From assembly GCF_024166365.1 (NCBI RefSeq), contig NC_064823.1, forward strand, positions 10,472,924 to 10,536,923: 64,000 nucleotides of DNA, written 5' to 3'. The stretch comes from Elephas maximus indicus. Its lineage: Eukaryota > Chordata > Mammalia > Proboscidea > Elephantidae. How positions within the stretch are numbered: position 1 is the first letter of the stretch; each line of letters starts with the position of its first letter. Below the pieces are notes generated by a model, which saw nothing but the letters and a program-made list of their open reading frames with translations, did no database searches and was not told where the DNA came from. The position numbers and the translations under genes were made by a program. Below are positions 25,801-37,471 of the stretch, piece by piece.

Positions 25801-25840
25801 GTCTGAATTGACTCGATGGCAATAGCAATGGGTTTGTCTT
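25801..25840 (+). repeat. AfroSINE tail fragment
   Basis: Only the last about 40 bp of the SINE are present ('ctgaattgactcgatggcaa' then 'tagcaatgggtttg'); the tRNA-like head is missing. Confidence 0.6.
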
Positions 25841-25900
25841 GATAGGTAAAGAACAAAGCATGTGACAAGGTTATTTAAAAACCGTAATTACTGTGATAAG

Positions 25901-26062
25901 TACTAACTAACTCATTGCTGCCCAGTCGATTCTGACTCATAGCGACCCTGTAGGACAGAGTAGAACTGCCCCATAGGATTTCCAAGCAGCGTCTGGTGGA
26001 GTAGAACTGCTGGCATTTTGATTAGTAGCCATAGCTCTTAACCGCTTTGCCGCCAGGGCTGC
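25901..26062 (-). mobile_element. AfroSINE, first of a same-site pair
   Basis: Antisense SINE 'ctcattgctgcccagtcgat' to 'ccgctttgccgccagggct'. Flanked by near-identical copies of aattac(t/a)(g/a)tgataag at 25886-25900 and 26063-26077. Confidence 0.88.
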
Positions 26063-26077
26063 AATTACAATGATAAG

Positions 26078-26250
26078 CTAAAAAATCATTGCCATTGAGT
26101 CAATTCTGATCCATAGGGACCCTACAAGACAGAGCAGAACTGCCCCACAGGGTTTCCAAGGAGGGCATGGTGGAGGGCATGGTGGAATCGAACTGCCAAC
26201 CTTTTGGTTAGCAGCCATAGCACTTAGCTACTACACCACCACGATTTCCG
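26078..26250 (-). mobile_element. AfroSINE, second of a same-site pair
   Basis: Antisense SINE 'cattgccattgagtcaattc' to 'ctacaccaccacgatttc'. Left flank is the 26063-26077 target copy; right flank is a third copy, aattactatgataa, at 26251-26264. A short tandem duplication (gagggcatggtg twice, about 26161-26185) lies within it. Confidence 0.88.
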
Positions 26251-26264
26251 AATTACTATGATAA

Positions 26265-27480
26265 AAAAAAAAAAAAATGATAGGGAGACAAAAAGTAAAA
26301 ACCTTGTAAATGTTATAAAGAACTAACTGTAAGAATATTTACATTAACAGTTGCTGCCATCTTATGAAGTATAAAGCATTTCAGTCAATATTATTTAAAG
26401 TTCCCATTTGTGATGGAAACCCAAATAAAAAAGAGACTGAAGGGAAAAAGTCTTCACTCTCACAACACCTGCAGGGCCAGGAACCAAAAACACATTGAAC
26501 TGCAGTTACATAGGAAAATTTAATCCCATTTTTCTGGCATAATCTGGGAGGGAGTTTCAGTAGTGACTAAGCATAGTCAATTTATTCAGAGAAAAGCCAG
26601 TCCAATGGCAATTTTTCCCAGTAAATCAATCCTGGCAGCAAAGGTTGGAAGACAGGAGACTGGACTTTCGGTTACAATTTGACCTTTTGTCCTCAAAGTC
26701 CCCAGGAATGGATCTGTTTTACATTTTAATGTCTTGATGTTGACTGACCTATATATTATTGCATTTGTGTTTCTATGTGTTTTTATTTAGTGGTTTTACT
26801 CATAACCTTGGTTTCTCTTTTTAATACAAAGGCCTTTAATGTGTCTTATGATAACAGCTGTTCTCTTTTTGCTGTTGATACCATTCCAATATACAAAATT
26901 ATGTTCTGCAATTCAAGGGGTTCAAGAACCTTCTGGCAACATAGCAGCATTTACCAACCAACTCTACCCAAATATTCAGGATCTCCCTTCTCCTTTGTCT
27001 CCTGACTATATTCCAATAGTATTGGTTCAATGAAATTTCTACAGCTCACCCTGGTCCCTCAAGATCATTTCACCTTTACTTTACCATTGTTTTCCTCATT
27101 TAGTACTGGTTGTTTTTCTTCTCTTATTTTTTTTAACTTTTTTTTCTCAAATTATCTTTTTTTCTGACCCACACACACATCCGTCTTCCTATTTTATGTA
27201 ATTCCTTTTCTCCAAACAGACAGAAGGTAGAATTCTATATGGGCTCTCACCTACAGATTTCCCTTGAAATTTAAGTCAAAACTTACTTGTTGGAACTGTA
27301 GTTGGTGAAATTAGTTCATTATTTGCTTTCAGTTAGGAGTCCCCAGTCCCTCTGCTCTGCCTACCAATCACTTGGCAGGCAGTTAGGCACTGTACTCATT
27401 AGTCATGTGATTAGATTTTCAATAAGCGCATTTGGTGAGAAGAACATTTCCGGTTAAAGAAAAAATATATATATATAATT
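26265..27480. other. Intergenic, possible unassigned LTR, no gene
   Basis: The stretch 26405-26760 has a composition that could be an old LTR but no diagnostic ends. Frames at 26775-27033 show no domain. A short AT run at about 27465-27480. Confidence 0.35.
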
Positions 27481-27484
27481 TTCC

Positions 27485-27675
27485 CTAGGTGGGGTGAATG
27501 GTTAAGCACTCACAGCACTCAGGTGATAACTGAAATGTTGGTTATCTGAATCTACTCAGAAGCTTGGTGATCTCCTTCCGAAAGACTACAGCCATTGAAA
27601 ATACTATAGAATGCAGTTCTACTCTGAAATGTATGCGCTGCCATGAGTCAGAATCTACTTGGCAACTGGTTTTAT
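27485..27675 (+). mobile_element. AfroSINE, old copy
   Basis: Diverged sense SINE: 'taggtggggtgaatggttaag', 'cagttctactctgaaatgta', 'catgagtcagaatctacttg'. It ends in the AT/CA microsatellite. Confidence 0.75.
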
Positions 27676-27792
27676 TTATATATATATATAAATATATATA
27701 TATACACACACACACACGCACATATATATTACATACATGCATATATGTGTATATACACACACACATATACACCCACACACGTACACACACAT
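27676..27792. repeat. (TA)n/(CA)n microsatellite
   Basis: Alternating TA then CA/TG-type dinucleotides, grown from the tail of the preceding SINE. The frames overlapping it (27542-27790 minus, 27564-27827 plus) are repeat artefacts rich in Y, I, C, V and T. Confidence 0.9.
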
Positions 27793-27844
27793 ATAGAATG
27801 CATTGTATATGTCAAGTACTGAGTTAGAGTATCACCACCTATGA

Positions 27845-28270
27845 TGTTAATTTCTTAGCGCTGGCATAACAAAATACCACAATGTGGGTGGCATTAAAGA
27901 ACTGAAACATTTTGTCATACTTCTGGAACCTGGGGGTCTGAATTGAGGGGTGTCAGCAGGACTGTCATCTCTGTCACCAGTGGAAGATCTTTCCTTGGCT
28001 ATTCCACCTTCTGGTAGCCCCAGGTGTTTTGTGGCATTACTTGGATTATAGATGGATCTTCACATGGCCCCCTTCCCCTATGTATCTTACCGTATCTCTT
28101 TTCCTCTTTTATAAGAACACCACTCAGATTGGATTAGGTCCCGCCCTACTTTGATATGACCTCATGTTAGCTAATAACATTTTCAAAGATCGTATTTCAA
28201 ATCAAGGTCACCTTCACAGATACTAAGGGATAAGACTGAAATATCTTTTTCAGGGAACACGATTCAGGCC
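27845..28270 (-). mobile_element. MLT1-like (MaLR) LTR, antisense
   Basis: Antisense MLT1 pattern: 'tggcataacaaaataccaca', 'ctggaacctgggggtctgaa', 'cttctggtagccccaggtg', 'gatatgacctcatgttagct', 'aaatcaaggtcaccttcaca', ending near 'gggaacacgattcag'. Confidence 0.75.
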
Positions 28271-28271
28271 T

Positions 28272-28360
28272 GTCTGTGGTCACAGACCTGGTAAGTGTTA
28301 GAGCTGGGTTTCAAACTAAGGACGGTTGAACATCCAAGGCCCTTATCTTCTGAAATGGAC
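28272..28360 (-). repeat. MIR-like remnant
   Basis: 'ggtaagtgttagagctgggt' followed by 'ttcaaactaagg' resembles the antisense MIR core. Short, so tentative. Confidence 0.45.
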
Positions 28361-29225
28361 TGTAATATTACTATGTGTACCTTTTCTTCTCCTGTCAAAA
28401 AAATGTACTTCTTTTCACCAAATGATGTTCACATCCATCGCTGGATTTTTTTTTCTGACAAGAGATGAAAAGTTACATTAGTTGACACATGGTAGTCAGC
28501 ACTTCAGAAAAAATTAAAAAAAAAACTATCAATCCCTGGTATTTCATGGACATTTGAAGCTTGCTTTTCTGAACTAATATTTTGTCATTTAGAAAAAAAA
28601 AGCATTTTTAATTATTTTTGGAAATCCACTAATTTTCACTGCTAAAGTCCTGTCACTTTAATTATCTTTATTTTTTATGTATCTTTGTGCCTTTGGAATC
28701 GTTAGTCTCTTTTATAAAATAGGTATCAGAGAACTCAGAAGGGGCAATTTCCACAGAGTAGGTAGTGAAAGGGTTCTGAAGAACAATAGATTTTCATTGC
28801 AGTAGTAAAAATAATACTTGGAATTTCTTGCTCATTTCTCAGCCAATGTTACCAATGCTAAGTCAACATGCCAAACCTATTTATGCTGCTTTGCTACAGA
28901 TGAAGATTATTCATTTTTTTTATTCTGTGTAAGAACTGCTCACAATTCCTTTCAACAGATAACATATTTTAGTTCATGGGACTTAGTGTTTCAAAGCAAA
29001 CATTCTCACATGGGAAATCTAAGTATCACATTTCAGAAATTCTTCTCCCCAACAGTTTTACAGCACTGTAGCCAGCCAAAACTATATCTTTATTTGTTTT
29101 TATTGACTAATACTGCTCATCAGCATTACTGAATACAAACAAAGATATTGTGTTAGTAACCCAGCTGTTCACTTACCAACAATATTTTGGGAGCATCTAC
29201 TTTATTCAGCTCATTCAATTAAGCT
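28361..29225. other. Intergenic, nothing recognised
   Basis: The 104-codon frame at 28818-29132 has no domain I recognise and no splice or start context supporting it. Confidence 0.4.
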
Positions 29226-29385
29226 TTGGCGCCCTGGTGGTGCAGTGGTGAAGAGTTACAGCTCTTAACCAAAAGCTCAGAAGTTTGATCTACCAGCCAC
29301 TCCTTGAAAACCCTATGGAGCGGTTCTACTCTGTCCTATAGTGTTGTGAGTTGGGATGGACTTGACAGTGATGGTTTTTTTGGAC
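29226..29385 (+). mobile_element. AfroSINE
   Basis: Sense SINE 'gcgccctggtggtgcagtgg' to 'ggatggacttgacagtgatg'. Confidence 0.88.
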
Positions 29386-29536
29386 ATTACGGTAGACAAA
29401 TACAAATGGGAGTATCTAATACTTTTCAGGATGGGTAATGAGTACTAGTAATAACAATAATAATACTAAAAAAAAGCAACAATATGAGTCAACATTTTAT
29501 TGTAACTAATTTATTTAGGTATTTACGTATCTCCCC

Positions 29537-29715
29537 TTTGCTGTCATAGAGGCCATGAAAGACAGAGTAGAACTGCTCCATGGGGATTCCAAGGCTTAAT
29601 CTCTAAGGAAGTAGGCTGCCACATCTTTCACCTGCAGAATGGCTGGTGGGTTTCAACCTTTAACTTTTAGGTTAGCAGCTGAGCACCTAAATCCTGTGCT
29701 ACCAGGGCTCCTTGC
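29537..29715 (-). mobile_element. AfroSINE, long subfamily
   Basis: Antisense SINE 'gacagagtagaactgctcca', 'aaggcttaatctctaaggaa', 'gtgctaccagggctccttg'. The tail end is eroded. Confidence 0.82.
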
Positions 29716-29914
29716 CATATCTAAAGGGAAGGATATCTATGTTTGCCTCCTTCAATTAGGCTGCATGCTCCTCTGGGGAAGGGAGAACTATTTCTGACAT
29801 AGTTTTTGTTCCAGCATTTAATACAAAGCTTGGAAAGTATCGAACATTTGTTGAAAGCATGTCTAAGTTGATAACTATCATGTTACATAGGTACTAAAAA
29901 ATCATGTACAAGAG

Positions 29915-30130
29915 TAAATGGGCAACATCTGCTCAAAAGCAAAAACGAGAAGGCAGAAAGGGACAGGAAAACTGGGCAAATGCACTTGGCAAATCCAGGG
30001 TGGAAAGGGAAAGGAGGAGATGCTGACCCATTGCTGGAATTGCAACCAGTGTCACAAAACAATTTGTATATAACATTTTTGAATGAAAACCTAATTGGTG
30101 CTGTAAACTTTCACCTAAAGAACATCTTTA
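29915..30130 (+). mobile_element. L1 3' UTR end fragment
   Basis: Parallels the 3' end of the L1 at 50125-51400: 'gggacaggaaaactgggcaa', 'accagtgtcacaaaacaatt', 'ctgtaaactttcacctaaag', then an A/T-rich tail. Confidence 0.7.
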
Positions 30131-30134
30131 TTAT

Positions 30135-30940
30135 TATTTTTTTAAGGTTCTTAATCTAAGAACAATAAAAATATTTCTGGAAAAAAAAGTCACATGAAGT
30201 AGCATATCCTAACATAAGGGAGACTTAACATTCAGATATACTTTTACATTTCCTTTTTTTTTTTACTCTCTTTGCTGTAAAAAATACACATAGCATACAT
30301 ACAGCTATGTCTAAAAATATATGCATATACATTTGTAAAGACTTCTACTCTTTTTAAATCCAAAGTCTACATCTGAGAGAACAATTATACTAATTGCCCT
30401 TGCAAAAATAAAAAAGAATATTTACTCAAAATCTGAAGATACTTAAATGCAGGTTCTGATAATTTTACACAGCAGCACTCCTGGTATATGTTGAAGTGAA
30501 GAAAAAAGTGGAAATAAAATTTTGCTGCCATCTTTTATTTTTAATGATAGTTATTAATACTATTAGTTTTATCAATTTTTCAAAGAAAACCTTCCAATGA
30601 ATATGCATTTATGGCTCATCTTTACTACAAAGATTATAAACATAGGGAAAAAAATTGAGAAATTAACAAAGAATATGTACTGATTACATACTTAACACTG
30701 TCTTAAAAATATCTTGCTACTGTAACTACTGAAAACACCCAATAGAAATAAAATATCCCTGTATATAAAAAAAAAAAAAAAGTATATAGGTTAGTTAAAT
30801 TTCCACGTTTGGAGTACCGATTCAAACTATTTTATATTATTCCTCCATAGAATAAATGTACCATAAATAATAAAGTAAGAGTCAACCTCAGCAAGAATCT
30901 ATTCCAGCTGCCCATAATAGAATCCCCTTGTTCGTACTTC
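30135..30940. other. Intergenic, nothing recognised
   Basis: AT-rich with homopolymer runs (T run at about 30253, A run at about 30767-30781). Confidence 0.45.
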
Positions 30941-30950
30941 TGATGTGTGT

Positions 30951-31124
30951 TTGGAGCCCTGGTGGCACACTGGTCAGGAGCTATGGCTGCTAACCAAAAG
31001 GTCGGCAGTTTGAATCCACCAGCTACTCCTTGGAAACCATATGGAACAATTCTACTGTGTCCTGTAAGGTTGCTGTGAGTCAGAATCAACTCGGCGGCAA
31101 GTTTTTTTGTTTGTTTGTTTGTTT
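30951..31124 (+). mobile_element. AfroSINE with target-site duplication
   Basis: 'ttggagccctggtggcacac' to 'aatcaactcggcggcaag' plus a TTTG-rich tail. Duplication tgatgtgtgt at 30941-30950 and 31125-31134. Confidence 0.9.
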
Positions 31125-31134
31125 TGATGTGTGT

Positions 31135-32654
31135 GTGTATATATAGCTCCTGCTTGAATGCTTAAACTTGTTGTCACAAAAAAAAGGAGCCAATTTTTAT
31201 TTTTAAACTCCTCTAATTGTTAGTGATTCTTCAAATTATGCTAAAATTTTCTTTATATAATTTTTACTAGTTCTATCCTTTAACACAAAGAGACTAAGTT
31301 GAAACTCACTTTCTCCAATTCTAAGATTCTCCATGAGTCTCTTATTTTTTACAGTAAAATCCCTTGTTCCTTGCAAACAGATCTTATGATAAGCACTATT
31401 TTTAGCTTGTTCTTTCATTTATAAATAAGTCATGATGACAAGTTAATATTTCTAAGAAGAAAAATAAAATAGCAATCTCATCACTTTAATACTAATGAAA
31501 GGGCAAAACAGCAACTATGATAATTAGACTATGATTTCTAAAATGATGCTTTTTTGTAGATGTGAGCTTCATAAAAGCGACATGAATTGTTACTGCACAA
31601 AGCCCTTAATATCACATAGATAAGACATAAGGCACAGTTGGAGGTAGAGAAGGAGAGATGATGTTAAGACTGTTAGCAAGAGAGAAATATTATAGGAACA
31701 ACTAAAGAAGTTCTCTTTGGGACTCAAGTTACTGAAAGAATTTTACGTCTTCACCACAAATGGGTGCCCAGTGTGCAGGATGAGGTAAGTCAATGATCAA
31801 GTTTTAATGCATTTGTTCGTGAAGTAAGTGGAAATAAACCACCATCCAAGATGAAAACTCTAATGGCCATAAAAGGATAAAAGTATCAATAAAACAAAAA
31901 TTGCTTGCTAATAATCTATAAAGGAAGGGAAAATAAATGGTGGTTTACTAGAGGAAAAGAGTTTGAAACATTTTTAAAATAAGTTCTTGAAAAACTAGAT
32001 GGAGGGTTTTTGAGGACATTTTTAAAAGCACATGAAATAAAAAATCAATAGAAACTCCCGTTTCGTAAAAAAACTTGTAACGGACTAGAATGTCTGCCTA
32101 TAGAAATTGTATACCTAGCTGAACTATTTACCCTGTTCTTCTGCACTGTTAAGACGAGCTGAATATCTGCCTTGGCCTATTATGAATCAGAATCCTCTCG
32201 CCCGGAACAGGTTTGTTTTGTTGTTTTGTTTTGTTTTTAGGATCTGAGGTGGGGAGTGGGGGGTAATGTTGGTAGCATTGAAATTTACAAAGTAGTGAAT
32301 AAAGAATACTAGAGTAGAAGAGAGAGTGGGTGGTTGAATATGGAGGGAATGAGGAGGGCTTCAGGGGTTTTCAAGGTAGGGGAAAGAGTTCTAAGGGTCA
32401 TCAGCGTAGACGGGAAATCCCAGGTCAAGTGATGGGGCCGAAGATTCAAGAGCCGTAGAGAGGGTGGAAGGCAAATACTTTGGTAAACTAAGTGCATGTC
32501 TGAGTCAGAGCCCATTTACCAAGACTGGCTATAATGTAATGGAGAGCTGCCTCTAAAGAACCATAACCCCCCTTCCACCCCAAAAGCCTTCAAGAATGGA
32601 GTTCAGCAGTGTTTACAGTAAGAGGATGACTCCTGTGGCATTAGTCATCAATGA
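31135..32654. other. Intergenic with one SINE tail fragment
   Basis: About 32178-32240 ('cctattatgaatcagaatcc' then a TTTTG-rich end) is the tail of an old AfroSINE. Otherwise nothing is recognised; the short antisense frames at 31236-31418 and 32309-32515 carry no domain. Confidence 0.45.
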
Positions 32655-32880
32655 AGCCAATACTAGAGCTGACCATGGAGTCAGGCTGTCTGTGTTTGTA
32701 TCCCTATGACCTTGAGCAAATTACTTAAACTCTCAGTACCTCAGTATCTTCATCTGTAAATGGAGCTAATAATGGTATCTACCACATACTGTTTTATAAA
32801 AATTAGCTGAGGAAATATATGTAAAGTGCCTTTAACAGAGTAAGGTTCATAGTAAGTACTCGCCGATTGCTGGCTTTCTT
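32655..32880 (+). repeat. MIR SINE
   Basis: Clear sense MIR: 'tgaccttgagcaaattactt', 'ctcagtatcttcatctgtaa', 'atgtaaagtgcctttaacag', 'catagtaagtactcg'. Confidence 0.85.
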
Positions 32881-32884
32881 TATT

Positions 32885-34440
32885 CTATCAGTTACTTTTT
32901 ATTCACATATGTGTCACAATTTGCTTACCAAAAGTAAAAAGAAAAGTTTGCAATGATAATTAGGCATACATCACAAGATAAATAAATGTTTTCTTCAGGT
33001 TATCCTAAAGTATGATGCCAGGTCTATTTGTTGTATTTCTGGATCACAGGCATTTTAAAAAATCATCCTTCCCACTCCTGCTTTTTCCTTCTAGATTATA
33101 TCCTGTGAAATTTTTTTGAGTAGAGAGCTTTTTGTGGGTCATCTAAATTTAGGTCGTATCTCTTCTGGGAACAGAACAGCTGGGAGCAGGTTTCAACTGT
33201 GTCAGTGTGTAAATTCCAAAGGGCCAGGGAGATCCCTAAGGCCTTTACTAGCTCAAAGTCTCTGTCTATCAAATGGAGCACAACTTTCCGGAATTCCCTG
33301 ACATCTCATCCATGGCCTACTGATGCATCTCTCCAAACGTCCCCTTGACATACAGTTGTATTGGAAACTCACACTATATAGCACTGAAAATTATTTAATT
33401 ATTTAGTTAGCTGAAGGGAGAGAGGAGTATGTCAGCAAATTATAAGGAAAAGGTAAATTAATACCCAAAATAAAGGTACAGAGAATGATCATAAAATAAG
33501 GCAAATGACTGCTATATTGAGTCTACAAGTGAGACTACAGATTGGAGTGATGCCAGAAACTAGGAAGATTGTCTGAAGGTCTGTTTTCACTGGCATTTCT
33601 AGTCAAAATTCATGCTGGCGTATATTAGTAAATAGTTAAAAGGATGAAGGAGACAGGCAGGTTCATTGAGACATCAAAAAGTATATGTAAAGTGAATGCA
33701 CGATAAACAATAGACAGAGGATGAGTTTAAAAGTCAGAGAGATAACGACTAAAATTCTCCCTTTCCTTCTCATACACCATTTACTTGGTATGAGTTACTA
33801 CTTAAAAGTCTTGTGTCTGATATCCAAATCTAAAACAATGAGAATTATATCCTCTTTCAGGATTATTTTGAAAAAATAAATAAGCTAACACATGTATAAC
33901 TTACAATAATAAATTTAAAAGAAACAGTTACTGTTTGTTGAGTGTGCTCAGTATATACAAATATACAATGCTGGCACATATCTATGCAACAGATAGTTGT
34001 TCTTATTCTTTAAATACTAAAATCTTACTCTTCTTAGAGTAATTTTAGAAAACAAATTGTAAATTCAGGTTATATACCAGAATGAACTCTTGCATATATA
34101 AAAAATTCTAAATCCTCATAATACCTAATGCCACTGCCTTAGTTCAGGCCCTCATCAACATTCATCCCATTGACTGGGTGCCTAGCACAGGTTCTCTACC
34201 TCTTCAGGTTCTTGTGTTTCCATCCTCACTCCTGTTGGGGTGGGTTCTTTAAGAAGGAAAACAACATCAGTATAAAATAATTTTAGATTATATGTGTTCC
34301 TTTTGGAAGAATATTAGAATCCAAGGTCAATAGGTTCTGCACTCTGATCATAAACATTTACAGGATCAACCAGATTCTGATGAAATGGAGAGAGACAAGT
34401 ATGAAATAACCAAGTAATATCAATGAGAAAGACTTTTAGT
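32885..34440. other. Intergenic, nothing recognised
   Basis: No gene or named element. The two opposite 61-codon frames near 33096-33301 overlap each other and have no domain. Confidence 0.45.
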
Positions 34441-35519
34441 TTTCCATTTGAGGCTGACTCTGTGTGCCTAAAAGGCGATTATAATTGGCTATAGGCAGGG
34501 CTGAATTCTTCCTGCTAAAGGACTGGGCTTGCCCATGGTTGCAGACTTTCCAGAACATAATGTTAGGCTTGTGTTTTGGGGGCCTTTCCCTTGGGTTTCT
34601 TGAACTCTGGTACAGTAATTGATTTCCCTAAATCAAATTAGAGTCATTAGAAACTATTAGAAGAATAGTATGTAGCATTAGATGCAGATTCAACCTCAGT
34701 CCTTATGATGACCCTCTTGGGGTGAAGGGAATTTAGAGGAGACGAGTATACACAGAATAGCTGTAGAAGTGTATGCTTTAAGAAGGGATTTTATAACTAA
34801 AAATCCATCCAACTCTATGCCTTTCAGTGTAACTGTATTAGGATGAGCCACGCAGAGAATTTTCTTCATGAAACGTGAGAAAAGTAGGTCCATAGTAAGT
34901 GACACTAAGACTCCAGATCTTAAAGATATTTTGATTTTTCATTGCTGGAGAGGAAAAGAAGGGTCATGTAGGCCATGATCAAGCTAGCGGAACGATCCCA
35001 GTTCATACTGAGTTATATCCCACCCACCAAGGGATCGTAAGCTGTCTGCCTTAGAAAGGAAATGGGATAAATAATCCAGAGTGTCCTCGTGTCATCAGGT
35101 TGTAAAAGCCCAAGATTTTTGGAGGACATGGAGAGTAGGTGATTGATTTCAGAGACTGAAACGAAATGTTTGAGAGATTGAAATGCAAAAAGACTATGGA
35201 ATCTTTAGAGGAGATCTCTCATGCAGTGGTAGACAGGCTAAGGTTATTTTTGCCTGCTCTAACGTAAGTTTTTGTTGGAGTAGCAAATGCGAAATATGTA
35301 CTTTAGTTTTTATTACCATGGAGAGCAAATAGAAAATGTGTTTTCAATTTTGTTGAGAGGCTAAAGGTAATTTTACTAAAGACAATAGGAAAAAAAAAAG
35401 GATAAGAAAATGCTTTGATACATGCAAACTAGAGAATTTAGAGTAGAGAGAGACTAAGGGCTGCACACTAGGCATCTTCCAGATTTACTATAAAACCATA
35501 AAAGCATCACCAGTTTGCC
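34441..35519. other. Intergenic, possibly decayed ERV interior
   Basis: It lies downstream, on the minus strand, of the integrase-like trace at 35520-35770 and could be its continuation, but I cannot identify any retroviral block in it. No other element seen. Confidence 0.25.
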
Positions 35520-35770
35520 AGATGAGGATCAAGGGGTGATGCTGACTACAGTATGAGGTTGTGAAGATATACCCAGTAACAGAGAGGGAAGAAAAAGGAG
35601 CCAGAAGATAACTGATCTTCTTCCACAGTCATGACAGTTCTGCTCCAGATAGCCAACGTAGGCTGACTGAATTTGAACAGCAACAATGTATCCTGAAAAT
35701 GTATCAATGAAGCTAAGAAAGTACTGAAAGGCCCAAGAGGAAGCCATCCCCTAGAGGCTGCCAAGAGTGG
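35520..35770 (-). pseudogene. Possible ERV pol (integrase) remnant
   Basis: Two overlapping minus-strand frames (35529-35747 and 35546-35764) cover the trace. One contains YFLSFIDTFSGY, which resembles the conserved block of retroviral/LTR-retrotransposon integrase cores that carries the first catalytic aspartate (typically ...hhhDTFSGW...). The frame shifts and stops soon after, so it would be a dead endogenous copy. The match is short; chance similarity is possible. Confidence 0.35.
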
Positions 35771-35849
35771 GCAGGCTTCAATGAAATGTGGCCACCCTCA
35801 CCACACAAACACAGTCATAAAATGTAAGATATGATGATGAATCCAGGCA

Positions 35850-36130
35850 GCAATGAAGGGAGTCTAGCCTTTGTTCTAGGGACTGATAACACGACAGTGA
35901 CTAAATTAGACACAACTCCTGGCTTCATGGAAATTACATTTCAGTGATGGTGATGGAGGTGCTGCTGCTGGTGGTGGTGGTGATGGTGGTATGTGGTGTG
36001 TGTGTGCATGTGTGTATGTTGGGGGTGTGGCAGACAATTAAAAATAACAAACTTGTCTATATCTATATATGTATTAATGAGATCAAAGGGAGGATATCAT
36101 TTAAAAGTACCTATGCAGATGGACAGGTTC
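35850..36130 (+). repeat. Ancient LINE-like repeat with microsatellite
   Basis: 'gttctagggactgataacac' and 'cttcatggaaattacatttc' match the widespread ancient 3' LINE pattern (...ttctaggcactggggatac...catggagcttacattcta). A GTG/TG-rich simple repeat at about 35947-36020 interrupts it and explains the valine-rich 65-codon frame there. Confidence 0.55.
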
Positions 36131-37471
36131 TAAACTCCTAATTGACTATTGGTTCTGACTGCTGAGCATAACAGCACAGTTACAAGCACTGAGGTAAAAG
36201 CACAGAAATTGCTGGGACTTAAAAAGAATTTTGCGAGGTGAGGCCAAGATGGCGGAATAGACAGATTCTTCCAGTAAGCCCTCTTACAATAAAGACCAGA
36301 AAAAAAACAAGTGAAATGAGTGTATTTATGATAAGCTAGGAGCCCTGAACATCAGAGGTAAAGTTAGGAAATAAACTGAGTGGCAGGGGGAGGAAGAGAC
36401 AGTTCAGAAGCGGAGAGGAGTTACCGGACCTGAATTGCTGGGACCCCTCAGGCACCATTCCCAGGAGTGGCTGCAGCAGGAAGAAGCAGCCAGCCACACA
36501 GCCTACTCACACCTCCAGAACCAGAGAAGAAAGGGGCTCTCGGCAAAGGTACTTGTGTATATTTTACCATGCCCCCACTCCCAAGCCGGCTTCAGTGGCT
36601 GTTGATTTCCCTGAAACTGAGATAGACCAAGTTGAGAAACCTGAGCCATCCTCCCAGCCCTGGAGAAGAAATAAATTTTCAAATGCGGGGAAAGATAATT
36701 TGCCAGCTCCACCAACTGGGTGAGTTCAGGACAGAAGGGGCTCCTGTCCAGGCATAAATGGTCTGTGGACTTTGAGTATCTTTCCCCCCATGCATGGACC
36801 TGTGTGGGACTATTCAGGAGAATAGGCCCTTGTTGGCAGACTACAACTGTTTTAGCTATGCGGTGGAATGGTGGGTGTTTGATGTTTGACCCCACTTTGC
36901 CTATTAAACAGGGTGCTCACCTACCCACATCAGGTGCCTAAGGACTGGTAGCTCCACTCAGGTCACCCAGCCACTCATAACAGGGGTCCAAGGATAACTG
37001 GTACATCAGTCCTTACAACCCAAAACTTTGGGTGCTCATGGTCTGTCTGCAGAACCCACCCACCTGTACTCTGTAGGGAACAGGGATGAGTTTTCCTCAC
37101 AGATATTTGGGGGACAGTTCTCAGACCCCTGCCTTGTTCAGAGTGTGACCCCCTGCTGCAACCAGATACCAGTACCTACACCAATCACCCCTGTCCCTCT
37201 AAGACTGTAGGACAGAGCCTGTACCATGCACATGATAATCAGCTACCTGGACACATGTGCTGAATTCATACAAAAAAAGTGAATGGAACCCTAGACTGAT
37301 ATACCTGATAATAGCTCTAGCGATCTGGGTACAGGCCGTCAGACCTCCAAAGGCGAAAATAAGGAAGCGAACTCATTCAAACAATCCATTTAGGCATATC
37401 AGAACAAAACAAAGCAAGAAGCTAGGATATTCATAAGCAAACATAAAATAAACTAATATAATAACTTACAG

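Noticed and set aside
27542..27827. Y/I/C/T-rich frames on both strands
   Set aside because: They translate a TA/CA microsatellite.
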